Positions 43,554 to 54,491 of a stretch of 64,000 bases of DNA are shown here, one piece after another. The stretch comes from Henriciella marina DSM 19595 (GTDB taxonomy: Bacteria > Pseudomonadota > Alphaproteobacteria > Caulobacterales > Hyphomonadaceae). The stretch covers positions 3,100,001 through 3,164,000 of the forward strand of contig NZ_AQXT01000002.1 of assembly GCF_000376805.1 (NCBI RefSeq), given 5' to 3'. The position numbers were made by a program, and so were the translations under genes. The notes under the pieces were generated by a model. That model saw nothing but the letters and a program-made list of their open reading frames with translations, was not told where the DNA came from and ran no database searches. The number at the start of each line of letters is the position of its first letter. Within the stretch, counting starts at the first letter, position 1.

Positions 43554-45089
43554 ATGACCACCGAAAAAGACCGAATTCTCATCTTCGATACGACGATGCG
43601 CGATGGCGAACAATCGCCCGGCGCCTCCATGACCCATACCGAAAAGCTCGAGCTTGCCGACCTGCTCGAGACGATGGGCGTCGACATCATTGAGGCAGGC
43701 TTTCCGGCCTCCTCGCAGGGCGACTTCGAAGCGGTTCGCGAAATCGCGCGCCGGTCAAAGTCGTCTGTCATCACGGGGCTGTCGCGCTCAAAACTTGAAG
43801 ATATTGACCGCTGCGGCGAGGCCGTGCGCCACGCTGCCCGTCCGCGCATTCACACTTTCATCTCGACCAGCCCGGTCCACATGAAACACAAGCTTCAGAT
43901 GGGGCCGAACGCGGTTCTCGAAGCGGTCGGGCGATCTGTGGCCCACGCCCGCAACCTTGTCGACGATGTCGAATGGTCGGCCGAGGACGCCACGCGCACC
44001 GAGTTCGAGTTTCTCTGCAAGTGTATCGATGCGGCGATCGCGTCGGGCGCGACGACGATCAACGTGCCTGACACAGTCGGTTATACGCATCCCGATGAGT
44101 ATGGTGCCCTGATCCGCAGCCTGCGGGAGACGATACCGAATTCCGACAAGGTGATCTGGTCGACCCATTGCCACAATGATCTTGGCCTTGCTGTCGCCAA
44201 TTCGATTGCCGGGGCGCAGGCCGGGGCACGCCAGATCGAGTGCACGATCAACGGACTTGGTGAGCGTGCTGGCAATGCCGCTCTTGAAGAGATCGTCATG
44301 GCCTTCAAGGTGCGGGGCGACTCGCTGCCTTTCGAAACCGCGATCGACACGACACGCCTGGCACGCGCCAGCCAGATGGTCAGCCGGATCACCGGGTTTC
44401 CGGTCCAGTACAACAAGGCCATCGTCGGCAAGAATGCCTTTGCGCACGAAAGCGGCATCCATCAGGATGGCATGCTGAAGAACACCGAGACCTACGAAAT
44501 CATGAAGCCGGAGGACGTCGGCGTGTCGAAAAGCTCGCTCGTCATGGGCAAGCTGTCGGGACGCAACGCCTTCCGCGACAAGATCAACTCGCTGGGATAC
44601 GACCTCGACCCTGAATCCCTGAACGAGGCGTTTCGCCGGTTCAAGGACCTCGCCGATCGCAAGAAGCATGTCTTCGATGATGACATCCTGGCACTGGTTG
44701 ATGACCAGCTCTCGGCGATGGGCGAACGGGTCGGCTTTGATTCGCTTCGGGTCATCGCAGGATCGGTCGGTCCACAGCAGGCAGATCTTTCCCTGCGGGT
44801 CGACGGCGCTGTCCTGACGGCAAGCTGCACTGGGAACGGACCGGTCGATGCGGTTTTCAACGCGATCCGCGAGATCGTGGATCATGAAGCAAAGCTCGAC
44901 CTCTATCAGGTGCATGCCGTGACCGGCGGGACCGACGCGCAAGCCGAGGTCAGCGTCCGTCTGAACGGTGAAGGCATCATGGCGGTTGGGCGCGCATCTG
45001 ATCCCGACACGCTGGTCGCGAGCGCCAAGGCCTACATCCATGCGCTCAACAAGCTGGAAGCTCGGCGACTTAAACGTCTGGCCGCCTGA
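43554..45089 (+). CDS. leuA: 2-isopropylmalate synthase
   Basis: Condenses 2-oxoisovalerate with acetyl-CoA, committing to leucine. The 511-residue protein has IFDTTMRDGEQSPGASMTHT with the metal/substrate residues of the DRE-TIM barrel, ISTSPVHMKHKLQMG, STHCHNDLGLAVANSIAGAQ, INGLGERAGNAALEEIVMA and AFAHESGIHQDGMLKN. A C-terminal regulatory domain (about 395-505) is present, so leucine inhibition is expected. It is remote from ilvBNC (13 kb) and has no leuB/C/D next to it. Confidence 0.95.
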   Translation: MTTEKDRILIFDTTMRDGEQSPGASMTHTEKLELADLLETMGVDIIEAGFPASSQGDFEAVREIARRSKSSVITGLSRSKLEDIDRCGEAVRHAARPRIHTFISTSPVHMKHKLQMGPNAVLEAVGRSVAHARNLVDDVEWSAEDATRTEFEFLCKCIDAAIASGATTINVPDTVGYTHPDEYGALIRSLRETIPNSDKVIWSTHCHNDLGLAVANSIAGAQAGARQIECTINGLGERAGNAALEEIVMAFKVRGDSLPFETAIDTTRLARASQMVSRITGFPVQYNKAIVGKNAFAHESGIHQDGMLKNTETYEIMKPEDVGVSKSSLVMGKLSGRNAFRDKINSLGYDLDPESLNEAFRRFKDLADRKKHVFDDDILALVDDQLSAMGERVGFDSLRVIAGSVGPQQADLSLRVDGAVLTASCTGNGPVDAVFNAIREIVDHEAKLDLYQVHAVTGGTDAQAEVSVRLNGEGIMAVGRASDPDTLVASAKAYIHALNKLEARRLKRLAA

Positions 45090-46607
<1,518 letters not shown>

Positions 46608-46716
46608 GGCCGCCGCGACTTCGGTGCGCGACAGGCGTTATAGCTGAAAACCCGGTTGCACGCGTTCGCGCTTCACTTCAGGATCAAGCCTGCGTGGGAG
46701 GCAATAAGGCACCGCT

Positions 46717-47643
46717 ATGGCCCGTATGCGTGGAAAACGTCTGAAGGCCCGGCCCGTCCGCCGGTACGCTCTTATTGTGGCGCTCGTCGTGCTGTTTGCT
46801 GTTCTGCTTGCCCAGACCTCGCCTCGCCTTCGCGCCTGGATCGACCCGACCCGGACCGTCGCCGCCGACCAGCTTGCCAGCTCGGCGCGCCCAGGCCTCT
46901 GGGACCGTATCTCAGGCAAGGCGGCCCGCGACCAGCGCGTTCGCGAACTGGAAGCAGAAGTCCGGGAGCTCACACGCTATCGCTCCGTGGCAATCTCGAT
47001 GGCGGCGCGCCTCGAAGCCTATGAAGACATGCTGAATGTGATGGGAGAGCCGCCAGTGCGAGGTGTGACCGCTCGCATCACATCTGAGACCAATGGCCCG
47101 TTTCGCGAAGCGATCCTGGTCAATGCCGGAGTGCTCCAGGGGGTCGAGGCCGGGTCCTATGCCGAAAATGAGGGGGGTCTTGTCGGACGTGTCGTCCAGA
47201 TGGGGGAGCGCTCATCGCGCGTCCTTCTGGTGACAGACTTTAACTCGCGCGTGCCCGTCATGGGCGAGGCGAGCGGTATGCGCGCCATTCTCTTTGGTGA
47301 CCGCGATGATCTCGGCACGCTGACCGATCTTCCAGAACGCGGCAGCTTCATTCTTGGTGAGCGGGTCCTGACGTCTGGTGAGGGCGGCATCTTTCCGCGC
47401 GGCATCATTGTGGGGGAAGTCGTTGAACGCGGCGGCGCGCTTCGGGTTGAGTTCGGCATGACGCGCGGGCGCGGCGGCTTTGTCAGGCTGATGCCCAGCA
47501 TGAATATTCCAACGCCTGAAGAGTTTCCGGCAGAAGAACTGGAAGAGGTCGCTGAAGACGGCGAGGCCGTCGCGGGCGAAGCAACCGAGACAGCTGCGTC
47601 GGACGCGCAGACAGTTGAGCCTGCCGTGCCGGGCGGGGGCTGA
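46717..47643 (+). CDS. mreC: MreC, rod-shape scaffold protein
   Basis: Periplasmic scaffold of the elongasome. The 308-residue protein has a basic N-terminus, one transmembrane helix (about 18-36, ALIVALVVLFAVLLAQTSPR), a coiled coil (VRELEAEVRELTRYRSVAIS) and the beta-rich domains with VNAGVLQGVEAGSYAENEGG and SRVLLVTDFNSRVPVMGE. The C-terminal 45 residues form a Glu/Ala/Pro-rich tail. Confidence 0.94.
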   Translation: MARMRGKRLKARPVRRYALIVALVVLFAVLLAQTSPRLRAWIDPTRTVAADQLASSARPGLWDRISGKAARDQRVRELEAEVRELTRYRSVAISMAARLEAYEDMLNVMGEPPVRGVTARITSETNGPFREAILVNAGVLQGVEAGSYAENEGGLVGRVVQMGERSSRVLLVTDFNSRVPVMGEASGMRAILFGDRDDLGTLTDLPERGSFILGERVLTSGEGGIFPRGIIVGEVVERGGALRVEFGMTRGRGGFVRLMPSMNIPTPEEFPAEELEEVAEDGEAVAGEATETAASDAQTVEPAVPGGG

Positions 47644-47646
47644 TCC

Positions 47647-48207
47647 ATGGCCCGGCGCAGGCGCAATGACCGGCTTTCAGGCATTTCCCGCATCTGGGCC
47701 GAGACAGGCCCGACCAGCCGTTTCCTGATCGGGACAATGATCGTCGGCGCGATCGGCCTTATCGGGCTGACGCCGAAAACGCTGTTCAATACTGAACTTG
47801 TCTGGCCCTATGCCTCGCTGATCGCTGCAGTTGGCTGGGGGCGAAGCGGTCTAGGCTTTCGCCCGATGACTGTGCTTATCCTGTTTGGCTTTGCCCAGGA
47901 TGTCAGCGCCTATGCCCCGCTCGGCTGCTTTGGCTTTATCAATCTGGCGACCTTCGGCGGAAGTTCCCTCATCGCGCGGGCGTTCGATCGGGACCGTAAC
48001 CCGCTTATCAATACGGTCGCGCCGGTTCTGCTCTATTCCATCGCATTTCTGCTGGTGTGGCTGTTCGCCAGTTTCTCCGGAAATCACCTCGTGCAGCTCT
48101 CGCCACTGGTGAATGTATTTGTCGTCACGTATATTCTCCATATCCTGATCGCACCCGTCTTTGACCTTGGCCGGAGGGTCGGCCCGCTTACGGGGAACAT
48201 GTCATGA
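47647..48207 (+). CDS. mreD: MreD, rod-shape membrane protein
   Basis: A 186-residue integral membrane protein with five or so helices (for example FLIGTMIVGAIGLIGLTPKT and APVLLYSIAFLLVWLFASFS), positioned between mreC and mrdA, where mreD always lies. Sequence conservation of MreD is low, so the call rests on topology and operon position. Its stop codon overlaps the mrdA start by 4 bases. Confidence 0.88.
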   Translation: MARRRRNDRLSGISRIWAETGPTSRFLIGTMIVGAIGLIGLTPKTLFNTELVWPYASLIAAVGWGRSGLGFRPMTVLILFGFAQDVSAYAPLGCFGFINLATFGGSSLIARAFDRDRNPLINTVAPVLLYSIAFLLVWLFASFSGNHLVQLSPLVNVFVVTYILHILIAPVFDLGRRVGPLTGNMS

Positions 48208-50123
48208 GCAGTGAACTCGACTTTGAATCCAGACTGAACCGGCGCACCATGCTGACGGGTGCCGCGGGCGGTGTAATGTTTTCGGGTCTGGTCGCGCGCC
48301 TCGTGCAACTTCAGCTCTTTGAGGGCGAGCGCTACAAGGAAATCGCGAACGAGAACGGTGTAAAGCTCGACCTCGCGCCGCCCACCCGCGGCGCCATCTA
48401 TGACCGGTTCGGAGTTCCGCTTGCGTCTCACCGTCAGGCCGGGCGCGTGTCGATCATCCGCGAACAGGCGGGCGACATGGACGCGACGCTGGCTGAAATC
48501 GGCCGGCATCTCGATCTGTCCATGGAAGAGCGCCAGCGCGTGATCCAGCAGGCCCGCAGCCAGGCCACCTTCCAGTCCACCATCGTCAAGAGCGAGCTCA
48601 CCTATGAGGAGTTCGCGCGCATGACGCTTCTGGCCGCTGATATCCCCGGTGTGCGCGCGGATATGGCGGCGACCCGGTCCTATCCGCGTGGCCGCGATTT
48701 CGCGCACGTGCTCGGCTATGTCGCAAAGGCCAGCATGGATGATCTCACCCGGCTGACCGAGAATGTCTCGCCGGAAGAGGCTTCACTGCTCTCGCGCCTC
48801 TTCAAGCATCCCGATATGAGAACGGGGCGTTCTGGCATTGAGCGGGCGGCCGAGGGTTGGCTGCGCGGAGAGCCAGGCTTCCGTCGTCTCGAGACAAATG
48901 CGGCCGGCAGGGTCATCCGCGAACTGGAAAGCGATGATCTCGCGCCGACAGCAGGGCGCGACATCGGCCTCACCGTGGATGCCGAGCTTCAGCGCGCCGC
49001 AATCGACCGGTTCGGCGACGAAAGTGGCGCGGCTGTCGTGCTGGACATTGAATCAGGCGCGATCCTCGCCTTCGTCTCGACGCCCGCCTTTGACCCGAAT
49101 GATTTCGTGAACGGCATTTCGTACGCCGATTACAACGCCCTTCGTGAAAACGACCGCTCGCCGCTTTATCACAAGGCATATGACGGCACCTATCCGCCGG
49201 GCTCCACCTTCAAGATGGTGGTCGCAACCGCCGCGCTCGAAGCTGGTATCAATCCGGAGCAACGGGTTCACTGCAACGGCTATTACCGCTTCGGCAATCG
49301 AACATGGCACTGCTGGAAGCGGGGCGGTCACGGCTCCGTCGATATGCATTGGGCGATGAAAGGCAGTTGCGACGTCTATTTCTATGACATCGCCCGCCGC
49401 GTCGGCGTTGAGCGTATCGCAGATGTCTCCCGGCGCTTTGGCTTCGGCCAGGTCTGGGATCTTGGCCTGACGGGCGGGCGCGGCGGCACGGTACCGGATG
49501 ATGCCTGGAAGCGCGCGTCGCTGGGGGAGCCTTGGTACGAAGGTGAAACCCTCAATTATGGTATCGGTCAGGGCTACCTTTCCACCACACCGCTTCAGCT
49601 TGCCTTGATGTCTGCCCGGATCGCCGCCAAGGGCCGGTTGATCGAACCTTTCATTATTGGGGAAGGTCCGCGGCCCGACAATCCGATCCCGGATGCTGCC
49701 CCCCTCGATCCCGAACACATGCAGCGCATGATGGACGGCATGTACGGCGTGACCTCCGAGGCTGGCGGTACGGCCTGGCGGTCCGGCGATCTCGGCCTTG
49801 GCGGTCCGCGTCTCGCAGGCAAGACAGGCACCGCGCAGGTTCGCCGCATCAGTGAGGCCGAGCGTCGCTCCGGCGTTCTGAAAGGCGATGAGATTGACCG
49901 GCGCCTGCGCGATCACGCGCTCTTCGTTGCCTACGCACCGGCCGATGATCCGAAATACGCGATCTCCGTTGTGGTCGAGCATGGTGAGGGCGGGTCCAGC
50001 ACCGCGGCTCCTGTGGCGCGCGATATCCTGGCCGCTGCCATCCGCCGCGACTCACGCGCGCCCGCCCGCTGGCAGCAGACCGCGTCAACGGGCACTTCAG
50101 GCAATAGCGGGGGCAATCCCTGA
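48204..50123 (+). CDS. mrdA: Penicillin-binding protein 2 (elongation transpeptidase)
   Basis: Cross-links peptidoglycan during rod elongation. The 639-residue protein has an N-terminal membrane anchor (about 18-36), the non-penicillin-binding domain with PTRGAIYDRFGVPLASH, and a transpeptidase domain with SxxK in TYPPGSTFKMVVA, the SxN-equivalent KGSCDVYFYDIARRVG, and KTGTAQVRR. Length is normal. The start overlaps mreD and the stop overlaps rodA by one base, so expression is coupled. Confidence 0.96.
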   Translation: MSSELDFESRLNRRTMLTGAAGGVMFSGLVARLVQLQLFEGERYKEIANENGVKLDLAPPTRGAIYDRFGVPLASHRQAGRVSIIREQAGDMDATLAEIGRHLDLSMEERQRVIQQARSQATFQSTIVKSELTYEEFARMTLLAADIPGVRADMAATRSYPRGRDFAHVLGYVAKASMDDLTRLTENVSPEEASLLSRLFKHPDMRTGRSGIERAAEGWLRGEPGFRRLETNAAGRVIRELESDDLAPTAGRDIGLTVDAELQRAAIDRFGDESGAAVVLDIESGAILAFVSTPAFDPNDFVNGISYADYNALRENDRSPLYHKAYDGTYPPGSTFKMVVATAALEAGINPEQRVHCNGYYRFGNRTWHCWKRGGHGSVDMHWAMKGSCDVYFYDIARRVGVERIADVSRRFGFGQVWDLGLTGGRGGTVPDDAWKRASLGEPWYEGETLNYGIGQGYLSTTPLQLALMSARIAAKGRLIEPFIIGEGPRPDNPIPDAAPLDPEHMQRMMDGMYGVTSEAGGTAWRSGDLGLGGPRLAGKTGTAQVRRISEAERRSGVLKGDEIDRRLRDHALFVAYAPADDPKYAISVVVEHGEGGSSTAAPVARDILAAAIRRDSRAPARWQQTASTGTSGNSGGNP

Positions 50124-51295
50124 TGGCGCGAGCGGCCCGGGCCTCTGCCATTCGATTTGAGGACCGAACGTTCGCCAGCACGCTGGGCGAACTGCCATGG
50201 GGTCTTGTCCTCATGCTGATCACGGTCGCCTGCATCGGCACGGCGGCGCTCTATTCCTCGACCTTTACCAACCCGACCGAGGCGGCGCTGCCGGCCCGTC
50301 ACGCGGTGCGCTTTGCCATCGCACTCGGCATTATGTTTGTCATCGCGCTGGTCCCGCTTGGTATCTGGCTGAGGGCCGCATGGCCTGCCTATTTCGTGAC
50401 GCTTGCGATGTTGCTGGGGGTTGAGTTCTTTGGCGTGACGGGCGGCGGCGCGACACGCTGGCTCCCGCTTGGACCGATCAACGTACAGCCGTCGGAGTTC
50501 ATGAAGCTCGCCCTGACGCTGGCGCTCGCACGCTATTATCACAACAATCTGACTTTTCAGTCGGGGCGCTTCTTTATCCATGTGCCCGCGCTTTTCATGA
50601 TCATCGTTCCAGCAGCGCTGATCTTCAAACAGCCAGACTTCGGCACCACGCTCGCCCTCTTCGCGTCTGGCGGCGTCCTCATCTTTCTCGCCGGGCTCTA
50701 TTACCGTGTCATTATTGCGGTAGTGATCGCAGGGGTCGCCAGCGCCTGGCCCGTCTACATGTTCGTCCTTCAGGACTATCAGCGCGAGCGCGTGAATACC
50801 TTCCTGGCCCAGCTGACAGGCCAGAGCGTGAATGCGCTAGATGATGGCTACCAGATCGAGCAGGCCAAGATCGCCATCGGGTCGGGCGGCTGGCAGGGCA
50901 GGGGCTTCATGGAAGGCACGCAGGCCCAGCTCGACTATATTCCTGAACAGCACACTGACTTTATCCTGACCGTGATCGCCGAAGAGTTCGGCTTCCTCGG
51001 CGCGACAGGCCTCCTGCTTCTCTGGGCTGCGATTCTCGGCTGGGGGCTTTTCATTGCGGCCCGCTCGACGAGCCTGTTCGGCCGGTTTGCGGCGGTCGGC
51101 TGTGTGGCGACCGTGGCCTTCTTCATCCTGTTCAATGTCGCGATGGTGCTCGGTCTTGTTCCTGTGGTGGGCGTGCCACTGCCGCTCGTATCCTATGGCG
51201 GGACGGTGATGTTCACGACCATGGCCTGCTTCGGTATTCTTCTCTCTGTGCACCTTGGCCGGGATGACCGGCTGTCGGCGCAGGGGGTGATTTAA
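50123..51295 (+). CDS. rodA: RodA, SEDS peptidoglycan glycosyltransferase
   Basis: SEDS-family polymerase that works with PBP2. The 390-residue protein has about ten transmembrane helices, GATRWLPLGPINVQPSEFMK (family signature), IFKQPDFGTTLALFASGGVL with the catalytic aspartate, ALDDGYQIEQAKIAIGSGGW, YIPEQHTDFILTVIAEEFGF and PLPLVSYGGTVMFTTMACFG. Last gene of the elongasome operon; a small hairpin overlaps its stop codon. Confidence 0.96.
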   Translation: MARAARASAIRFEDRTFASTLGELPWGLVLMLITVACIGTAALYSSTFTNPTEAALPARHAVRFAIALGIMFVIALVPLGIWLRAAWPAYFVTLAMLLGVEFFGVTGGGATRWLPLGPINVQPSEFMKLALTLALARYYHNNLTFQSGRFFIHVPALFMIIVPAALIFKQPDFGTTLALFASGGVLIFLAGLYYRVIIAVVIAGVASAWPVYMFVLQDYQRERVNTFLAQLTGQSVNALDDGYQIEQAKIAIGSGGWQGRGFMEGTQAQLDYIPEQHTDFILTVIAEEFGFLGATGLLLLWAAILGWGLFIAARSTSLFGRFAAVGCVATVAFFILFNVAMVLGLVPVVGVPLPLVSYGGTVMFTTMACFGILLSVHLGRDDRLSAQGVI

Positions 51296-51312
51296 CCTCC
51301 GTGCCCGGAGGT
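51295..51312 (+). terminator. Weak hairpin at the end of rodA
   Basis: ACCTCCG pairs with CGGAGGT around a TGCC loop directly at the rodA stop codon. There is no strong T-run, so termination here may be partial or Rho-assisted. Confidence 0.35.
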
Positions 51313-51376
51313 CCGTTGACGTTTGTCCTGCGAAAGCTAGTGTCCGGCAAAATTCATTTCTCTAGGGGAGCAAATT

Positions 51377-52792
51377 ATGGAAATTGGCCGCAAGACTGAG
51401 ACATGGGGGTCGAAATTCGGCTTCATCATGGCCGCCGTCGGCTCATCTGTCGGTCTCGGTAATTTCTGGCGTTTCCCATATACCGCCGGCGAGAATGGCG
51501 GTGGTGCCTTCATCCTGATCTATCTGGCGTGCGTTGCCTTCATTGGCCTCCCTCTGCTGATGGCGGAATACTCGATGGGCCGGAAATCAGGCATGTCGGC
51601 AATCGAAGGCGTCCAGTCACTGGCGCGCGCTGAGTCGAAATCCCTGAACTGGGGCATTGTCGGCTGGGTCGGCACGCTCACGGCGACATTTATCCTCAGC
51701 TTCTACGTGGTCATTTCGGCCTGGCTCGTGGCCTTCACCATACAGGCGTTCGGCGGCAATTTCGCGGGCATGGATGCGGCCGCCTCAGGCGCGAATTTCA
51801 ACAACACTGTCGGACAAGGCGAACATCCGCTCGTGTCCAAATGGTATATGCTGCTTCTCCTGGGCCTCTTCATTATCGCCAACATCTTCGTCGTCGGGCG
51901 CGGCGTTAAGGGCGGGATCGAACGTGCGGCGACAGTGCTTATGCCGGCCTTCTTTGTCATGCTGATCGTGGTTGTTGGCTTTGGTCTTGCGACGGGCGAC
52001 GCCGCGCAGGCGGCGTCCTTCCTCCTGACCCCGAAATGGGGCGAGGTCGGTTTCAACACCTTCCTTGAAGCGATCGGCCAGGCCTTCTTCTCAATCGGTA
52101 TCGGTGTCGGCCTGATGATCACCTATGGCGCCTATCTTTCGCGCGATACGAACATCCCGCGCGCCTCTGGCATTGTTGCTGGCTCTGACACGCTCGTTGC
52201 GCTCATCGCAGGCTTTGCAATCTTCCCGATTGTCTTTGCCGCAGGTCTCGACCCTGCAGGCGGGCCGAGCCTCTTCTTCGTGTCGATGCCGGTAGCCTTC
52301 GGTTCGATCCCCGGCGGCGCTGTCGTTGCGGTGATCTTCTTCGGTCTTGCGCTCTTTGCGGCTTTCACATCCTCCATCTCGCTGATGGAAGTGTCGGTTT
52401 CCTGGCTTGAAGAGCGCCAGGGCGTCACGCGCTTTGGTGCGGCGACCGGGATGGGAGTCATCCTCTTCCTTGTCGGCTCTGCCTATGTTTTCGGTCCAGA
52501 ATATCTCGACTTCATGGACTTCGTGACCGGCAACATCCTGCTGCCGCTCGGCGGCCTGCTCGCGGTAATCTTTGCAGGCTGGGTGCTCTCGCGCGATATG
52601 CTGACCACTGAAATCGGCGAAGGCACGATCATGAATATCTGGCGCTTCCTGATGCGCTGGCCGGTCCCGGCCTTCCTCGCCTTCGTTCTGTTCTTCGGCT
52701 TTTTCGACAAGATCCAGCAGCAATACAATGTCCAGCTGCCTGCCTTCATGACGAGCTTCCTCGGCCCGAACAACGCGCTGCCATCCGAGTAA
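51377..52792 (+). CDS. Sodium-dependent transporter (neurotransmitter:sodium symporter family)
   Basis: A 471-residue membrane protein with about eleven helices. The start TWGSKFGFIMAAVGSSVGLG then NFWRFPYTAGENGGGAF is the LeuT-type unwound first helix that binds sodium and substrate. SIGIGVGLMITYGAYLSRDT and FAAFTSSISLMEVSVSWLEE are further family segments. LeuT-like proteins import amino acids; the specific substrate cannot be read. TAGGGGAG precedes the ATG. A strong terminator follows. Confidence 0.93.
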   Translation: MEIGRKTETWGSKFGFIMAAVGSSVGLGNFWRFPYTAGENGGGAFILIYLACVAFIGLPLLMAEYSMGRKSGMSAIEGVQSLARAESKSLNWGIVGWVGTLTATFILSFYVVISAWLVAFTIQAFGGNFAGMDAAASGANFNNTVGQGEHPLVSKWYMLLLLGLFIIANIFVVGRGVKGGIERAATVLMPAFFVMLIVVVGFGLATGDAAQAASFLLTPKWGEVGFNTFLEAIGQAFFSIGIGVGLMITYGAYLSRDTNIPRASGIVAGSDTLVALIAGFAIFPIVFAAGLDPAGGPSLFFVSMPVAFGSIPGGAVVAVIFFGLALFAAFTSSISLMEVSVSWLEERQGVTRFGAATGMGVILFLVGSAYVFGPEYLDFMDFVTGNILLPLGGLLAVIFAGWVLSRDMLTTEIGEGTIMNIWRFLMRWPVPAFLAFVLFFGFFDKIQQQYNVQLPAFMTSFLGPNNALPSE

Positions 52793-52813
52793 GGTTTCAG
52801 CGCCCCATTCAGG

Positions 52814-52850
52814 AAAAGCCCGGTCAGCATGGCGCTGGCCGGGCTTTTTC
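52814..52850 (+). terminator. Intrinsic terminator after the sodium symporter gene
   Basis: AAAAGCCCGG (52814-52823) pairs with CCGGGCTTTT (52839-52848), extended inside by CAGC/GCTG, and ends in a five-T run. The A-run on the left also makes it usable by the convergent gene at 52894. Confidence 0.9.
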
Positions 52851-52893
52851 TATTCGGACCTGTATTCCTAGGGGTAGATGGCGCCGGACCGTC

Positions 52894-53322
52894 TCAGCTC
52901 GGCTTAAAACCGCCAAGGGCGTCGCTCATCTCCAGATAGTGCTGAGCTTTTTCAGCCTCGCCAAGATTGCTGTAGAGCTGGCCGATATTGTAGGCCGTGC
53001 GCGCGCGGTCCGAGGCAGGTGAGGCGTCATCTTCGAGAAGGGGCAGGAGCATATCTATGGCGCCTGCAGAGTTATTGATCTCGACGAAGCTCGCGGCGCG
53101 TAGCTTCCGCAAGGACTGGCGCTCGTAGCAATTCAGGTCTGCGGTCCAGAGATCGTCTGTTATGTCCAAAGCTTTCGTCGCATTGTCTTCCTCGATAAGC
53201 GCGATTTCAGCCTTCATGTATTGTTCGCTGACAGAGCCAGAAAATACTGTCTCAGTGCAGGCCTCGGACATCGCCGGCAAAGCGAGCGTTCCCACGAAAG
53301 CCGCGCATACAAAAACTCGCAT
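52894..53322 (-). CDS. Exported protein with TPR-like helices, unknown function
   Basis: A 142-residue protein with a signal peptide (MRVFVCAAFVGTLALPAMSE, cleavage near Ala-Cys at 21-22) and a helical C-terminal half: LLEDDASPASDRARTAYNIG and LYSNLGEAEKAQHYLEMSDA look like one and a half tetratricopeptide repeats. Two cysteines are in the mature part. I used the ATG at 53322 because GGAGG lies just before it. The upstream region is markedly AT-rich (TATATTATAAT on the minus strand), a likely promoter. I recognise no named family. Confidence 0.7.
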   Translation of the reverse strand: MRVFVCAAFVGTLALPAMSEACTETVFSGSVSEQYMKAEIALIEEDNATKALDITDDLWTADLNCYERQSLRKLRAASFVEINNSAGAIDMLLPLLEDDASPASDRARTAYNIGQLYSNLGEAEKAQHYLEMSDALGGFKPS

Positions 53323-53406
53323 TCCAACCTCCATAATTATAATATAACATTACAACTATATCGGCAGGGATATGAATTCAACCTTCACGGGCAAAATTGC
53401 GAGCCG

Positions 53407-54363
53407 CTAGCCGAACTCTTTCGCGAAGGCGCGTGTCGCTGTGATCAGCTGGTCGACGATGCCTGGGTCAAGGCTGGAATGGCCTGCGTCCGGCACGATG
53501 TGCAGTTTCGCATCCGGCCAGACCTTGGCCAGCTTCCAGGCGGTTCCGATCGGCGTGACGACGTCATAGCGTCCATGCACGATGATGCCGGGAATGCCCT
53601 GCAGCTTTTCCTTGGCCTTTTTCAGAAGCCAGCCATCCTCGGGAAAGAAGCCCTTATTGACGAAATAGTGGCACTCGATGCGGGCGAAGGCGTCAGCGAA
53701 GCTGTCTTCTTCAAAGCGGGCCGGGCGTGAGGATGGCCCCTTGATAGAGATGGTCTCTCCTTCCCAGCAGGCCCAGGCCTTTGCCGCCTCGATGCGCGCG
53801 CGGCGATCGGTGCCCGTCAGGCGCTTGTGGAAGGCATGCAGCAGGTCGCCGCGCTCTTCTTCCGGGATCGGCGCGACGTAGCGGTCATATGCGTCGGGGA
53901 AGATGCGGCTCGCCCCGTCCTGATAGAACCACTGAATCTCCGCCTCGGTGATGAGGAAGATACCGCGCAAGATCAGGCCGTAGGTGTTCTCGGTGTGGGT
54001 GACGGCGTAGGAAAGTGCCAGCGTAGAACCCCAAGAGCCGCCAAACACGACCCATTTGTCGATGCCGAGCGCCTCGCGGATACGCTCCATGTCGCTGACA
54101 AGCGCCCAGGTATCGTTTTCCTCAAGCTCGGAATGCGGCGTCGAGCGACCGCAGCCGCGTTGGTCGAACAGGATGATACGATAGAGCTTCGGGTCGAAGA
54201 AGCGGCGCATTTCAGGGCTCGAGCCCCCGCCGGGACCGCCATGCACGCCAATGACTGGAATCCCGTCCGGATTGCCCGATTCCTCCCAATAAATTTCATG
54301 CAGGTCTGAAACCCTGAGGCGGCCTGACCTGTTTGCATCAATGGGTGGGTAAAGTTTGAGCAT
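53407..54363 (-). CDS. pip: Proline iminopeptidase
   Basis: Alpha/beta-hydrolase that removes N-terminal proline from peptides. The 318-residue protein starts MLKLYPPIDANRSGRLRVSD and has the oxyanion-hole HGGPGGGSSPEMRRFFDP, DQRGCGRSTPH, the nucleophile elbow GGSWGSTLALSYA, the acid in VHGRYDVVTP and the final His in PDAGHSSLD. Length is normal. It is divergent from the lipoprotein gene at 54492. Confidence 0.95.
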   Translation of the reverse strand: MLKLYPPIDANRSGRLRVSDLHEIYWEESGNPDGIPVIGVHGGPGGGSSPEMRRFFDPKLYRIILFDQRGCGRSTPHSELEENDTWALVSDMERIREALGIDKWVVFGGSWGSTLALSYAVTHTENTYGLILRGIFLITEAEIQWFYQDGASRIFPDAYDRYVAPIPEEERGDLLHAFHKRLTGTDRRARIEAAKAWACWEGETISIKGPSSRPARFEEDSFADAFARIECHYFVNKGFFPEDGWLLKKAKEKLQGIPGIIVHGRYDVVTPIGTAWKLAKVWPDAKLHIVPDAGHSSLDPGIVDQLITATRAFAKEFG

Positions 54364-54491
54364 GATAAACCTTGTCTGAACGCTTTGGCACTATTGTGCA
54401 CCGCAATGGCATAGAGGTCTGGACGTAAAAACTCCAACCTGTATGTGTTACAACAGTAAAAGTGTTGAGCCCGCACGGGTCGTACCAGTAT

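Noticed and set aside
43788-45041. 417-codon minus-strand open frame opposite leuA
   Set aside because: Shadow of leuA caused by GC-rich third positions; no domain or ribosome binding site.
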